Of a stretch of 64,000 nucleotides of DNA, positions 8,295 to 15,374 are shown one piece after another. The notes under the pieces were generated by a model. That model saw nothing but the letters and a program-made list of their open reading frames with translations. It was not told where the DNA came from and ran no database searches. The number at the start of each line of letters is the position of its first letter. The first letter of the stretch is position 1. The position numbers and the translations under genes are program-made. The DNA is from Geobacteraceae bacterium (GTDB lineage: Bacteria > Desulfobacterota > Desulfuromonadia > Geobacterales > Pseudopelobacteraceae): contig JAAXTM010000004.1 of NCBI GenBank assembly GCA_013336525.1, forward strand, positions 1 to 64,000, written 5' to 3'.

Positions 8295-9503
8295 TCAGTG
8301 CTGCGCCAGTCTTGCGACAACATGGTCAAGAATTGATCCGGCCAACTGGTCCTTTGACATCAACCCACACGGAGTACTGCTGCCATCCTTGAAAAACAGC
8401 AGTGCCCGGTTTGTATCAACATTGAAGCCGGCATCAGCCTGGCTGACGTCATTGGCAACGATCATATCCAGATTTTTTTCCTTCAATTTCTTTGTCGCAT
8501 TTTCAGCCAGAGCATCAGTCTCAGCGGCAAATCCGACCAGAAACGGGCGCGGCTTTAAGCCGTTATCCAGAGCACCCAGTCCAGCCAGAATATCAGGGTT
8601 TTTAATCATCTCTATCGTTGCTGAATCAGCACTCTTCTTGATTTTTGTAAGGTTTCTAGTCAGAGGCCGATAGTCTGCTACCGCAGCGGCCTTGATTACC
8701 ACATGGCATTCAGATACGTGTGCCATAACTGCATTCTGCATTTCAAGGGCGCTTGTTACCTCAATAATATCGACGCCACCCGGTTTGATCAGAGACGTAG
8801 GCCCGCTGATCAAAATCACCTTAGCGCCACGACAATGGGCAGTGCGTGCCAGAGCATATCCCATCTTTCCCGAGGAGTGGTTGCTTATATAACGAACCGG
8901 GTCTATCTCCTCACGTGTCGGCCCGGCAGTAATAAGAATCGTTCTGCCAGCCAGATCCTTTTCGGTCAGAGCAGCAAGAGCAGCCTCAAAGATAGTTTCC
9001 GGCGCAGCCAGTTTTCCTTCTCCTTGCCACCCACATGCCAGGCTGCCGCAGACCGGAGCCTCAAACAGATAACCCAGGCGGCGGAGTTTTTCCTCATTTT
9101 CCTGATAAATCGGGTTGGTGAACATATTGACGTTCATCGCAGGGGCGAATAAAACCGGGGCTTTGGTGGCCATGACCGTTGTGGTGAGCATGTCGTCTGC
9201 GATGCCGTTGGCTATTTTACCGATAATATTGGCCGTTGCTGGTGCAATGATGAATAGATCTGCCCGGTCAGCAAGTGAGATGTGCCCGATTTCCCGTTCA
9301 GCGATCAGGTTAAACAACTCCGTATGGACCGGGTTCGATGAAAGAGTTTGAAAGGTAAGCGGAGCGACGAATTCCTGGGCGGCACGGGTCATGATAACGT
9401 GGACATCTGCCCCCGATTTAGTCAAAAGCCTTAGCAGCTCAATTGCTTTGTAAGCGGCAATACCGCCACAAACACCCAGAATTATTTTTTTATTCCTTAG
9501 CAT
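8295..9503 (-). CDS. coaBC: Bifunctional phosphopantothenoylcysteine decarboxylase/synthetase CoaBC
   Basis: 402 aa coenzyme A biosynthesis enzyme. The N-terminal flavoprotein CoaC half (about 1-180) shows VCGGIAAYKAIELLR, the flavin and substrate motif PAMNVNMF, and SLACGWQGEGK. The C-terminal CoaB half (about 185-402) shows ITAGPTREEIDPVRYISNHSSGKMG. It joins cysteine to phosphopantothenate and then decarboxylates it. The ATG at 9503 gives the canonical MLRNKKIILGVCGG start. The frame is open 27 codons further, but those would overlap the upstream hydrolase gene. Confidence 0.95.
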   Translation of the reverse strand: MLRNKKIILGVCGGIAAYKAIELLRLLTKSGADVHVIMTRAAQEFVAPLTFQTLSSNPVHTELFNLIAEREIGHISLADRADLFIIAPATANIIGKIANGIADDMLTTTVMATKAPVLFAPAMNVNMFTNPIYQENEEKLRRLGYLFEAPVCGSLACGWQGEGKLAAPETIFEAALAALTEKDLAGRTILITAGPTREEIDPVRYISNHSSGKMGYALARTAHCRGAKVILISGPTSLIKPGGVDIIEVTSALEMQNAVMAHVSECHVVIKAAAVADYRPLTRNLTKIKKSADSATIEMIKNPDILAGLGALDNGLKPRPFLVGFAAETDALAENATKKLKEKNLDMIVANDVSQADAGFNVDTNRALLFFKDGSSTPCGLMSKDQLAGSILDHVVARLAQH

Positions 9504-9516
9504 ATGAAGTTCCGCC

Positions 9517-10140
9517 TCAGAAATATGGATTGCAGCGTTTTTCGTGTCCGATGGTTGTCTGCGGTCCATGCCCTGGATAGGCAATCACATCGTCCGGTAA
9601 GACAAAGAGCTTGGTACGTATTGACTCCAAAAGCTGCTCATGTGACCCACCAGGCAGGTCGGTTCGTCCGATTGAATCGGCAAAGAGTGTGTCACCGGTG
9701 ATGACTTTGCGCTCGTCCTCAAAATAGAGACTGCACCCCCCCAGAGTGTGGCCTGGAGTATGGAGAACTTTTAGACGACAAGTGCCAAAGAAAACATCCA
9801 TCCCGTCAACCAGATAGGCATCTGCTTCCGGCGAGTTTTCTCCCTGCAGGCCGTATTTACTGGCAACCTCGGCAGACCTGCTCAACATGGGTGCATCCGC
9901 CTGATGGATCAGAAGACGTGCGCCAAAGGCTGCCAAAGCTTGACGGTTCCCTCCAAGGTGGTCAAAATGACCGTGCGTGTTTATTATCGTGTGGATCTTC
10001 AGCCCGTACTGTTCCACAAAGCGGATAATCTGCTCTACATCGCCGCCAGGATCGACAACAATACCTTCATGGCTCTGCTCGCAAGCAACAATATAACAGT
10101 TTACAGACAGCGGACCTACGGCAATTGATTCAAATATCAT
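9517..10140 (-). CDS. MBL-fold metallo-hydrolase (YcbL/glyoxalase II-like)
   Basis: 207 aa metallo-beta-lactamase-fold hydrolase. The metal-binding motif THGHFDH is at about 58-64, followed by HTPGHTLGG and GDTLFADSIGRTDLPGG, then YPGHGP near the C-terminus, which is the pattern of glyoxalase II-like thioesterases. Substrate is unknown. The ATG at 10140 is preceded by AAGAGAG at 5-base spacing; a GTG two codons upstream would be too close to it. It ends 13 bp before coaBC and is probably cotranscribed with it. Confidence 0.88.
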   Translation of the reverse strand: MIFESIAVGPLSVNCYIVACEQSHEGIVVDPGGDVEQIIRFVEQYGLKIHTIINTHGHFDHLGGNRQALAAFGARLLIHQADAPMLSRSAEVASKYGLQGENSPEADAYLVDGMDVFFGTCRLKVLHTPGHTLGGCSLYFEDERKVITGDTLFADSIGRTDLPGGSHEQLLESIRTKLFVLPDDVIAYPGHGPQTTIGHEKRCNPYF

Positions 10141-10210
10141 AATCACTCTCTTGTTATATGCGATTCCGGGATAAACTCAGCCGGATAAATCTAAATCGAC
10201 TCACTGTTTA

Positions 10211-10238
10211 TTGACAACCACCGCTAACATGTTACACT
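10211..10238 (+). promoter_or_regulatory. Sigma-70 type promoter of ferredoxin-rubredoxin unit
   Basis: TTGACA at 10211-10216 and TACACT at 10233-10238 with 16-bp spacing, about 40 bp before the ferredoxin start. The -35 is perfect, the -10 matches four of six positions. Confidence 0.5.
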
Positions 10239-10280
10239 GTCACTCGCCTCACCCAGCAACGTTTGCCGGAGAATAAACAA

Positions 10281-10466
10281 ATGAAAATAGTCGTTGTAGA
10301 AACAGAAAACTGTATAAGCTGCGGCCTGTGCATTTCAACCTGTCCCTCTGTATTCAGATTTGATAACAGTGGCAAGTCCGAGTGTTTTGATCCTGCCGGA
10401 GCTACCGAAGTCGAGATCCAGAGTGCTATTGATGGCTGTCCAGTCCAGTGCATACGCTGGACATAA
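10281..10466 (+). CDS. Small [4Fe-4S] ferredoxin
   Basis: 61 aa. One complete cluster motif, CISCGLCISTCP, with the distant fourth ligand in CPVQC near the C-terminus, resembles single-cluster ferredoxins of the Fer4_13/Thermotoga type. It is a cytoplasmic electron carrier. The ATG at 10281 is chosen because GGAG lies 9 bases before it; an in-frame TTG at 10263 precedes that site. The rubredoxin gene follows after 24 bp, so the two redox carriers probably form one transcript. Confidence 0.9.
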   Translation: MKIVVVETENCISCGLCISTCPSVFRFDNSGKSECFDPAGATEVEIQSAIDGCPVQCIRWT

Positions 10467-10490
10467 ATAAAATATAAGGAGCTATAAACT

Positions 10491-10649
10491 ATGGAACGTT
10501 GGATCTGTACAATCTGTCAGTATGTCTACGACCCCGCCGTTGGCGATCCAGATCGCGACATTGCACCAGGGACATCATTTGAGGATCTGCCTGAAGACTG
10601 GTGCTGCCCACTCTGTGGTGCAGGCAAGGATGTCTTCGAAAAAGAATAA
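10491..10649 (+). CDS. Rubredoxin
   Basis: 52 aa, the standard rubredoxin length. The two metal-binding loops are [15 protein letters not shown] near the N-terminus and [12 protein letters not shown] near the C-terminus, giving the four-cysteine iron site. Between them lies the conserved [14 protein letters not shown] region. It is a one-electron carrier, often serving oxygen or peroxide detoxification in anaerobes. AAGGAG lies 8 bases before the ATG. The partner reductase is not in this window. Confidence 0.95.
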   Translation: MERWICTICQYVYDPAVGDPDRDIAPGTSFEDLPEDWCCPLCGAGKDVFEKE

Positions 10650-10657
10650 AAGAAACG

Positions 10658-10681
10658 GGGGCGGGCTTTCGGGCCCGCCCC
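10658..10681 (+). terminator. GC-rich hairpin between convergent genes
   Basis: A 9-bp all-GC stem (10658-10666 with 10673-10681) with loop TTTCGG lies between the rubredoxin and the convergent zinc-ribbon gene. No T-run touches it on either side, so it is a probable but not textbook terminator, perhaps for both directions. Confidence 0.55.
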
Positions 10682-10696
10682 ACTGATTCCGTTGTA

Positions 10697-10873
10697 TTAT
10701 TTTTTATCTACGTTCTTAATAATATCCACCACCGTTTCACCTGCCACTATTTTTACCCGCCATACCAGGCCGCACGCCCCGCACTCTTTAACCGGCGAAT
10801 GTTCAGCCGAAAAGCCGTCTGAATGCATATCGATATCAACTTCCGTCCGACTACCGCAATTCGGGCATTTCAT
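10697..10873 (-). CDS. Small zinc-ribbon protein, function unknown
   Basis: 58 aa with two CxxC pairs (CPNC at 3-6 and CGAC in the middle) that would form a zinc ribbon. The start at 10873 is supported by GGAGGT at 7-base spacing. It follows the aminotransferase gene by about 30 bp. I recognise no family beyond the zinc-ribbon pattern. Confidence 0.75.
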   Translation of the reverse strand: MKCPNCGSRTEVDIDMHSDGFSAEHSPVKECGACGLVWRVKIVAGETVVDIIKNVDKK

Positions 10874-10904
10874 GGTGTTACCTCCGTAATATCTAATAAT
10901 CTGA

Positions 10905-11978
10905 CTATGCCAACTCCGGCAAAATAGTTGTAATCGCGCAGAAAAGCTCATCCAGATCGACACGAGTCATGTCACCCATGTGGGCGATACGGAACGTTTC
11001 CCCTTTAATCTTGCCGTAGCCATCATCAAATGCAAAGCCTGCTTCACCCAGATTCTTTTTCAGGGAGGCGAGATCAATCGCGCGGCTGTTGCGGCTGCAG
11101 GTTAATGTTTGTGAACGGTAAGGTGCGGCTGGAAATGATTCGAAGCCTCGATCCAGCAACCAACCGCGTACATAGCCGGCAAGATCATTGTGCCGTGCCC
11201 AACGGTTCTCAAGTCCTTCAGAAAACATGCGCTGCAGTTGACAGTCAAGCGCATAGATCAGAGAAATACAGGGGGTTGAAGGAGTGTTGTTCTTGGCATC
11301 ATTGGCGGCAAACTCTATGTAATCGAAATAATAGCCGCGTCCTTCCATGCCGGCCGCCCGCTGAAGTGCCTTTTCGCTGGCCGTGAAGACGGCCAAGCCT
11401 GGCGGGAGGGCCAAAGCTTTTTGCACTCCAAAGATACAGCTGTCGATACCGAGCTCATCAACCGGGATCTTGAGGGCGCTCATAGACGAAACCGTATCTA
11501 CAATAAACATAACTTCAGGGAATTTGCGCATGACTTCAGAAATCTCGGGCAGAGGGGACATGACACCTGTGGAGGTCTCATTATGGATCATGGTCATACT
11601 ATCGTATTTTCCAGTAGCAAGAGTTTTTTCAACAACCTCGGCTGTGACCGGAGTACCCCAGTCAAAGCGGATGGCGTCAGCCTCCTTGCCGCAGCGTAAT
11701 GTTACATCGTGCCACTTGTCTGAAAAAGCACCATTGCAGAAATTGGCGCAGCGTTTTCCGACCAGATTTCGGACTGCCCCCTCCATAACACCGAATGCGC
11801 TCGAAGTAGCCAGAAAGACTTTATCTGTAGTAAACAACATTTTTTTCAAACCGGAGGTGACTCGGCCGTGCAACTCACCATACTCTTTCATGCGATGGCC
11901 TATCATTGGCGCAGACATCGCTTTCAGAATATCGGGGTGGACCTCAACCGGTCCAGGAATAAACAGTTTTTTGTGCAT
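10905..11978 (-). CDS. Class V pyridoxal-phosphate aminotransferase (serine/alanine-glyoxylate type)
   Basis: 357 aa fold-type I PLP enzyme. The N-terminal FIPGPVEVHPDILKAMSAPMIGHR, the HNETSTGV segment, the VDTVSSM segment (Asp contacts the PLP ring nitrogen) and the Schiff-base lysine in FGVQKALALPPG all match class V enzymes of the serine-pyruvate/alanine-glyoxylate group. The probable role is amino-group transfer in serine/glycine metabolism; the exact substrate pair is not deducible. The start is the ATG at 11978, with GGAG 9 bases upstream; an in-frame GTG lies six codons earlier. No serA is next to it here. Confidence 0.88.
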   Translation of the reverse strand: MHKKLFIPGPVEVHPDILKAMSAPMIGHRMKEYGELHGRVTSGLKKMLFTTDKVFLATSSAFGVMEGAVRNLVGKRCANFCNGAFSDKWHDVTLRCGKEADAIRFDWGTPVTAEVVEKTLATGKYDSMTMIHNETSTGVMSPLPEISEVMRKFPEVMFIVDTVSSMSALKIPVDELGIDSCIFGVQKALALPPGLAVFTASEKALQRAAGMEGRGYYFDYIEFAANDAKNNTPSTPCISLIYALDCQLQRMFSEGLENRWARHNDLAGYVRGWLLDRGFESFPAAPYRSQTLTCSRNSRAIDLASLKKNLGEAGFAFDDGYGKIKGETFRIAHMGDMTRVDLDELFCAITTILPELA

Positions 11979-12147
11979 GGTTCTAAGCTCCGGCACTTGG
12001 AAATAGTGGTTACTTTGTCAAGAGATGAAGCTAACAAATGGATGGAATAAAGTCAAGATTCAGCAAGATGTGTTGAAAATGAGCAATCCGGACAACTTAT
12101 GTAAAACTATTTTGGGGGTTATGTATTCAATTATCTGTAATAATCTG

Positions 12148-12176
12148 TTGACAATATCTCTTATCGCTCTTAAAAG
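12148..12176 (+). promoter_or_regulatory. Sigma-70 type promoter of the dodecaheme cytochrome gene
   Basis: TTGACA (12148-12153), 17-bp spacer, TAAAAG (12171-12176, four of six matches), about 40 bp upstream of the start codon. Confidence 0.5.
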
Positions 12177-12217
12177 TAAGGGTCTTTAAATTTAATCAGT
12201 TTCAAGGGGGAATTTCG

Positions 12218-13225
12218 ATGAATGGGCGGATTATAACCTTATTTGCAGCGGCTATTGTCATGCTGATGACAATCCCAGTGCAGGCCAAGGACTTCAGGTT
12301 CAACTTCAAAAACGCTCCAAGCGTTATCTTCAGCCACGATGCGCACCTTAGCAAAAACAAGGGGTGCAAGGCTTGCCACAGTGCAATTTTCGATCTTTCC
12401 AAGAAGCGTTCCTTTTCAATGGCTGAAATGGAGCGCGGTCTTTCCTGCGGCGCCTGCCACAACGGCAAAAAGGCTTTTAGCGTTGCTACGGAAAAAGACT
12501 GTAACAAGTGCCATCGCGGCACTCCCAGTGCTATTACCTATCGCATCCCAGCCGGTAATGCCATGTTCAGCCATGATTCTCATGTCAACGGCAGAGGATT
12601 TGGCTGCAAGAGCTGCCACAGTTCTGGACCAATGCGACGTGGTGTCACCATGGCTGACATGGAAAAAGGCAAGTCCTGCGGCGCCTGCCATAACGGTAAA
12701 AAAGCTTTTACTGCAGCAGCAAATTGTGGCTCCTGTCACAGCAGCTTGACCACCAAGACTCTGAAGTACAAGTCAAAACCTGTAAATGATGCTGTCTTCA
12801 GTCATGATTTTCATACACAGGCATATAAGTGTGGCGAATGTCATACCAAAAAATTTGACTACCGCCAAGGTTCACGCAAAACGACCATGGCAGCTATGGA
12901 AAAGGGAAAATCATGTGGCATATGCCATGACGGCAAGACCGCTTTTGCCGCTTCCGGTGACTGCAATAAATGCCACACCGGCTATAAGCCTGCCAACCTG
13001 ATCTTTAAGAACAGCGGCGGGACGGTTGTCGGTTACTTCAGCCATGACTTTCACACATCTGTCTACAAATGCAACGACTGTCACACCAAAAACTTCCCAT
13101 ACGGTGGCGGCAAGCGGATGACCATGGCTGACATGGGCCAGGGTAAGTCCTGTGGTGCCTGCCATGACGGCAATACGGCCTTCTCCGTAAAGTCAAATTG
13201 CGCGAAGTGTCACAAGAAGCCGTAA
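12218..13225 (+). CDS. Periplasmic dodecaheme c7-type cytochrome (four triheme modules)
   Basis: 335 aa. A signal peptide (about 1-23) precedes four tandem modules of about 75-80 residues. Each starts with a FSHDxH-type element (one carries DAH, one DSH, two DFH) that supplies axial histidines and contains three CxxCH haem sites, twelve in all. Repeats share the TMADMEKGKSCGACHNGKKAF block. This is the organisation of the polymeric c7 (nanowire triheme) cytochromes such as GSU1996 of Geobacter sulfurreducens, thought to act as an extended periplasmic electron wire. GGGGG lies before the ATG. The gene is monocistronic, between a sigma-70-like promoter and a hairpin. Confidence 0.92.
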   Translation: MNGRIITLFAAAIVMLMTIPVQAKDFRFNFKNAPSVIFSHDAHLSKNKGCKACHSAIFDLSKKRSFSMAEMERGLSCGACHNGKKAFSVATEKDCNKCHRGTPSAITYRIPAGNAMFSHDSHVNGRGFGCKSCHSSGPMRRGVTMADMEKGKSCGACHNGKKAFTAAANCGSCHSSLTTKTLKYKSKPVNDAVFSHDFHTQAYKCGECHTKKFDYRQGSRKTTMAAMEKGKSCGICHDGKTAFAASGDCNKCHTGYKPANLIFKNSGGTVVGYFSHDFHTSVYKCNDCHTKNFPYGGGKRMTMADMGQGKSCGACHDGNTAFSVKSNCAKCHKKP

Positions 13226-13247
13226 TACAGGTTTGCGTATAAACTAA

Positions 13248-13286
13248 CAGAAAAGGCGCTGTCTATAACGGGCAGCGCCTTTTCTG
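13248..13286 (+). terminator. Terminator-like hairpin after the dodecaheme cytochrome
   Basis: A perfect 14-bp stem (13248-13261 with 13273-13286) with an 11-base loop lies 23 bp after the stop codon. The 3' arm contains TTTT but no separate T-run follows. Confidence 0.65.
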
Positions 13287-13580
13287 TATATGTATGCTGT
13301 GGAGGCTTGTTGCCTGGTTAAAACAGTATTTTCAACACTGGCCATTTCAACATTAATATTTCACCCTTGAGAGCTTTACCCCCCCTAACAAGCTGCAGCA
13401 ATTAACTCCAGTACGAGATTCTTCCTTCTACCTGAAAACCTCATCCAGTAAGCGCTATTCACTTCAACCAAGTAGTATAATCACAGAATATATTTAACCG
13501 GATTCAATGCTGTGCAGTATGACCCTAATTAAAGGCGCGCTCAAGAACGACTATCCTCAAGCCTGTTGTATTTGTTTTAT

Positions 13581-13610
13581 TTGTGTTGCACCAGTGGTAA
13601 TGCAACACAA
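13581..13610. promoter_or_regulatory. Perfect inverted repeat, candidate enhancer-binding site
   Basis: TTGTGTTGCA is followed after exactly 10 bp by its perfect reverse complement TGCAACACAA. The site lies about 162-190 bp upstream of the -24 element at 13771, a usual distance for a sigma-54 activator site. The GTTGCA half-site recurs at 13659, 17376 and 21031-21156. Confidence 0.6.
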
Positions 13611-13658
13611 AATAACCCGTAAATCCAAAAGCTTACAGAGTCGGTGTTTTGCTGGACC

Positions 13659-13668
13659 GTTGTGTTGC
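13659..13668 (+). promoter_or_regulatory. Single copy of the same half-site
   Basis: TTGTGTTGCA, identical to the left arm of the palindrome at 13581, about 104 bp upstream of the -24 element. No inverted partner follows. Confidence 0.5.
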
Positions 13669-13770
13669 ATTTGAAACAGGCGCTATATCCAACACAGACA
13701 TAAAATACCTGTCTGAGCACAACATGCTGTTTTTACACGGTTTAAAGTTATTTTAAGCGTCCGGTTAAAA

Positions 13771-13787
13771 CTGGCACGCTTGTTGGA
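13771..13787 (+). promoter_or_regulatory. Sigma-54 type promoter (-24/-12)
   Basis: CTGGCACGCTTGTTGGA matches the RpoN consensus TGGCAC-N5-TTGCW with exact spacing of 10 bp between the GG and the second G. The only departure is TTGG for TTGC in the -12 element. It lies about 40 bp before the ATG at 13827. Confidence 0.75.
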
Positions 13788-13826
13788 ATGTAAAACGATA
13801 GAAACGATGCACAGCGGAGGATTAAA

Positions 13827-14138
13827 ATGGGTTCCGGGAAAGTTGCAATACCATATTATGGGAGTCTATACCGCGCTAGAGTAGGTTATGAACGGGTCTA
13901 CTTTATTGTAAAGAATGGGCATGCAAAAGATAAAGATTTAGATGTAAGCATCTGTGTATGGGACAACAAATCTGAGCCGACATTAACCGCATGGCTCGAA
14001 CATAATGGCATAGAAAATCTTGTTTGCAGAGAAGAACCGGGGAAAAGCATTAAGGATGCAATAACCGGTTTAGGCATCAATGTAATTAATGGGTCTGACA
14101 ATCATGCTTCCAGATTAATGAACAGCTTGCTCGTGTAA
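13827..14138 (+). CDS. NifX/NifB-type dinitrogenase Fe-Mo cofactor family small protein
   Basis: 103 aa. The N-terminus (GKVAIPYYGSLYRARVGYE) and the late GINVI segment fit the dinitrogenase iron-molybdenum cofactor biosynthesis domain (NifX, NifY, NifB C-terminus), a ribonuclease H-like fold that can carry metal clusters. No other nif genes are near, so nitrogen fixation is not implied; related orphan proteins are common in anaerobes. CGGAGG lies 6 bases before the ATG. It is first in a probable operon with the two MKAK peptides, under a sigma-54 type promoter, ending at the terminator at 14530. Its role here is unknown. Confidence 0.75.
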   Translation: MGSGKVAIPYYGSLYRARVGYERVYFIVKNGHAKDKDLDVSICVWDNKSEPTLTAWLEHNGIENLVCREEPGKSIKDAITGLGINVINGSDNHASRLMNSLLV

Positions 14139-14180
14139 CTAAATTATTGCAGTCAAAAACAACTAAAAAGGAGACGTATC

Positions 14181-14333
14181 ATGAAAGCAAAAAGCAATTA
14201 CTCAAGTCTGGTAGAAGAAACAGTAGCAAAGGGATCAATTGCTGGAATCGCAGTAGTAACTGTTTTTGTCGGGTCTTTTTTCATCTGGTCAGCCACCTGC
14301 CTGGGTGGTGCAGTTGTAAGTCTGTTGAACTAA
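14181..14333 (+). CDS. Small membrane peptide A, MKAKxSYS family
   Basis: 50 aa. The N-terminus is MKAKSNYS, followed by a short polar part, AKGSI at 16-20, and one hydrophobic helix (about 20-48) containing WSA at 36-38. Without gaps it is identical at 24 of the first 50 positions to peptide C at 20729-20887, and it shares the N-terminus and Trp36 with peptide B just downstream. This conservation between distinct loci, together with an AAGGAG 8 bases before the ATG, shows it is a real gene. It is probably a single-span inner-membrane protein. I do not recognise the family; small subunits of respiratory complexes or modified secreted peptides are both possible. Confidence 0.8.
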   Translation: MKAKSNYSSLVEETVAKGSIAGIAVVTVFVGSFFIWSATCLGGAVVSLLN

Positions 14334-14371
14334 TTCTATTTTTATAAACACAACTATAAGGGGGTATCACA

Positions 14372-14518
14372 ATGAAAGCAAAAAGTAGCTATTCCGATTT
14401 AGACGACAGGGCATATGTTGGCAAAGTTCTTACTGTAGCAGGTTTTTTTGCCGTAGCAGCAAGTCTTTCAGTCGCATGGCCTGCATTAAGCCACATTGGT
14501 CTCAAATTCGTAAGTTAG
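14372..14518 (+). CDS. Small membrane peptide B, MKAKxSYS family
   Basis: 48 aa. It begins MKAKSSYSDL, then an acidic/basic part (DDRAY), and one hydrophobic segment (about 19-40) with Trp at 36, the same position as in peptides A and C. It starts 38 bp after peptide A with AAGGGGG 8-14 bases before the ATG and is followed by a strong terminator. Outside the N-terminus and Trp36/Ala38 it differs clearly from A and C, so it is a divergent paralogue. Function unknown. Confidence 0.78.
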   Translation: MKAKSSYSDLDDRAYVGKVLTVAGFFAVAASLSVAWPALSHIGLKFVS

Positions 14519-14529
14519 TTGTTCTGTGA

Positions 14530-14563
14530 GACAGGGGGAAGTTTTTTCTCCCTGTCTTTTTTT
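14530..14563 (+). terminator. Strong rho-independent terminator
   Basis: An 11-bp stem (14530-14540 with 14546-14556, one G-U pair) is followed by seven T residues. It closes the NifX-like/peptide A/peptide B operon and separates it from the next gene. Confidence 0.9.
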
Positions 14564-14612
14564 GCCTTTTTACATGACACACCAGATAAACGGACCAAAC
14601 TGAGATAAGAGC

Positions 14613-15374
14613 ATGGTTATACAAGAAATAATTTGCCCTGCGTGCGGAAGTTTACAGCATTACACGCTTAAAGACAATCGCCTGCAATGTGCAAACTGTC
14701 GCAAAAAATATACTTTGTCGAGCCATAGAAGCAAGCTGTCACAGCAAATACTGGAACGCATTGCGCTAAGTTTTTGCCAGATGATACCCGCAACAACAGC
14801 AGCAACCGAAATGGGAGTAAATAGCAAAACAATCCAGAAATATTACGATCTTTTACGCAGAACCGTTTCCGAAGCAAATGAAAAACAAGCTATCAATAAG
14901 TTTGGCTCAGCGACGATAGATCCAGCTCTTTTTTATAATTACACCGCCGGTAAAGGACTTGGTCCGGGTATAAAGCCTCTTTTGTGCCTTGCTAAAAAAC
15001 TGGATGAGATCTCTCTTCTTTTTGTCCAGGCTGAACCATCCGGTGAGACAGCTACCGTTGCTGATACAGATGTCATTGGGTGGGTATACGCCAGGGAACA
15101 GAAATCATTTGACTCTCTGGATCTGGATCGAATCCATTTTTTATTAACTGTCGAAGATAGTACTGCTGGTGCCGCCATCCCATTTTGGGTATTTGCCAAA
15201 AAAGGGTTGGTCAAGTACCACGGCGGATTTAGAAAAAATTTTTACCTGTTTATGCGAGAAATGGAATTTCGATTTAACAATCATAACAAAGGCTCAACAC
15301 AGGCGTACTTAACCAATATATTGCAGGGTGATCTAAACAATACAGAAACAGGAGATGACAATGTACAGGTTTAA
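14613..15374 (+). CDS. IS1595-like transposase-derived zinc-ribbon/HTH protein
   Basis: 253 aa. Residues about 9-35 form a zinc ribbon (CPAC and CANC) and about 45-85 look like a helix-turn-helix (TTAATEMGVNSKTIQKYYDLLR). The C-terminal KNFYLFMREMEFRFNNHNKG strongly resembles the end of IS1595/ISXO2 transposases. The central part is not a clear DDE nuclease: the usual long catalytic region is shortened. No terminal inverted repeats are visible around it. It overlaps the start of the CbcL-like gene by 14 bp, so the two are cotranscribed. I infer a domesticated DNA-binding protein rather than an active transposase; a degraded transposase is the alternative. Confidence 0.65.
   Translation: MVIQEIICPACGSLQHYTLKDNRLQCANCRKKYTLSSHRSKLSQQILERIALSFCQMIPATTAATEMGVNSKTIQKYYDLLRRTVSEANEKQAINKFGSATIDPALFYNYTAGKGLGPGIKPLLCLAKKLDEISLLFVQAEPSGETATVADTDVIGWVYAREQKSFDSLDLDRIHFLLTVEDSTAGAAIPFWVFAKKGLVKYHGGFRKNFYLFMREMEFRFNNHNKGSTQAYLTNILQGDLNNTETGDDNVQV

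Larger units (their letters stand above)
13287..13826. other. 540-bp intergenic region with regulatory sites
   Basis: No coding frame is credible. The left part (13287-13560) shows nothing I recognise. The right part holds GTTGCA-type repeats (13581-13610, 13659-13668) and a sigma-54 type promoter (13771-13787), listed separately. Confidence 0.6.

Noticed and set aside
12007-12217. Possible cyclic-di-GMP (GEMM) riboswitch before the multihaem cytochrome gene
   Set aside because: Such riboswitches often precede Geobacter cytochromes, but I could not find the conserved GEMM core or a fitting stem layout; only a sigma-70 type promoter and a short leader are visible.
13581-13610. NifA upstream activating sequence
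   Set aside because: The palindrome is not TGT-N10-ACA with NifA spacing, and no nitrogen fixation genes are near despite the NifX-like protein.
14613-15374. Active insertion sequence
   Set aside because: No inverted repeats or target duplications are visible and the central catalytic part looks reduced; it overlaps the next gene as in an operon.
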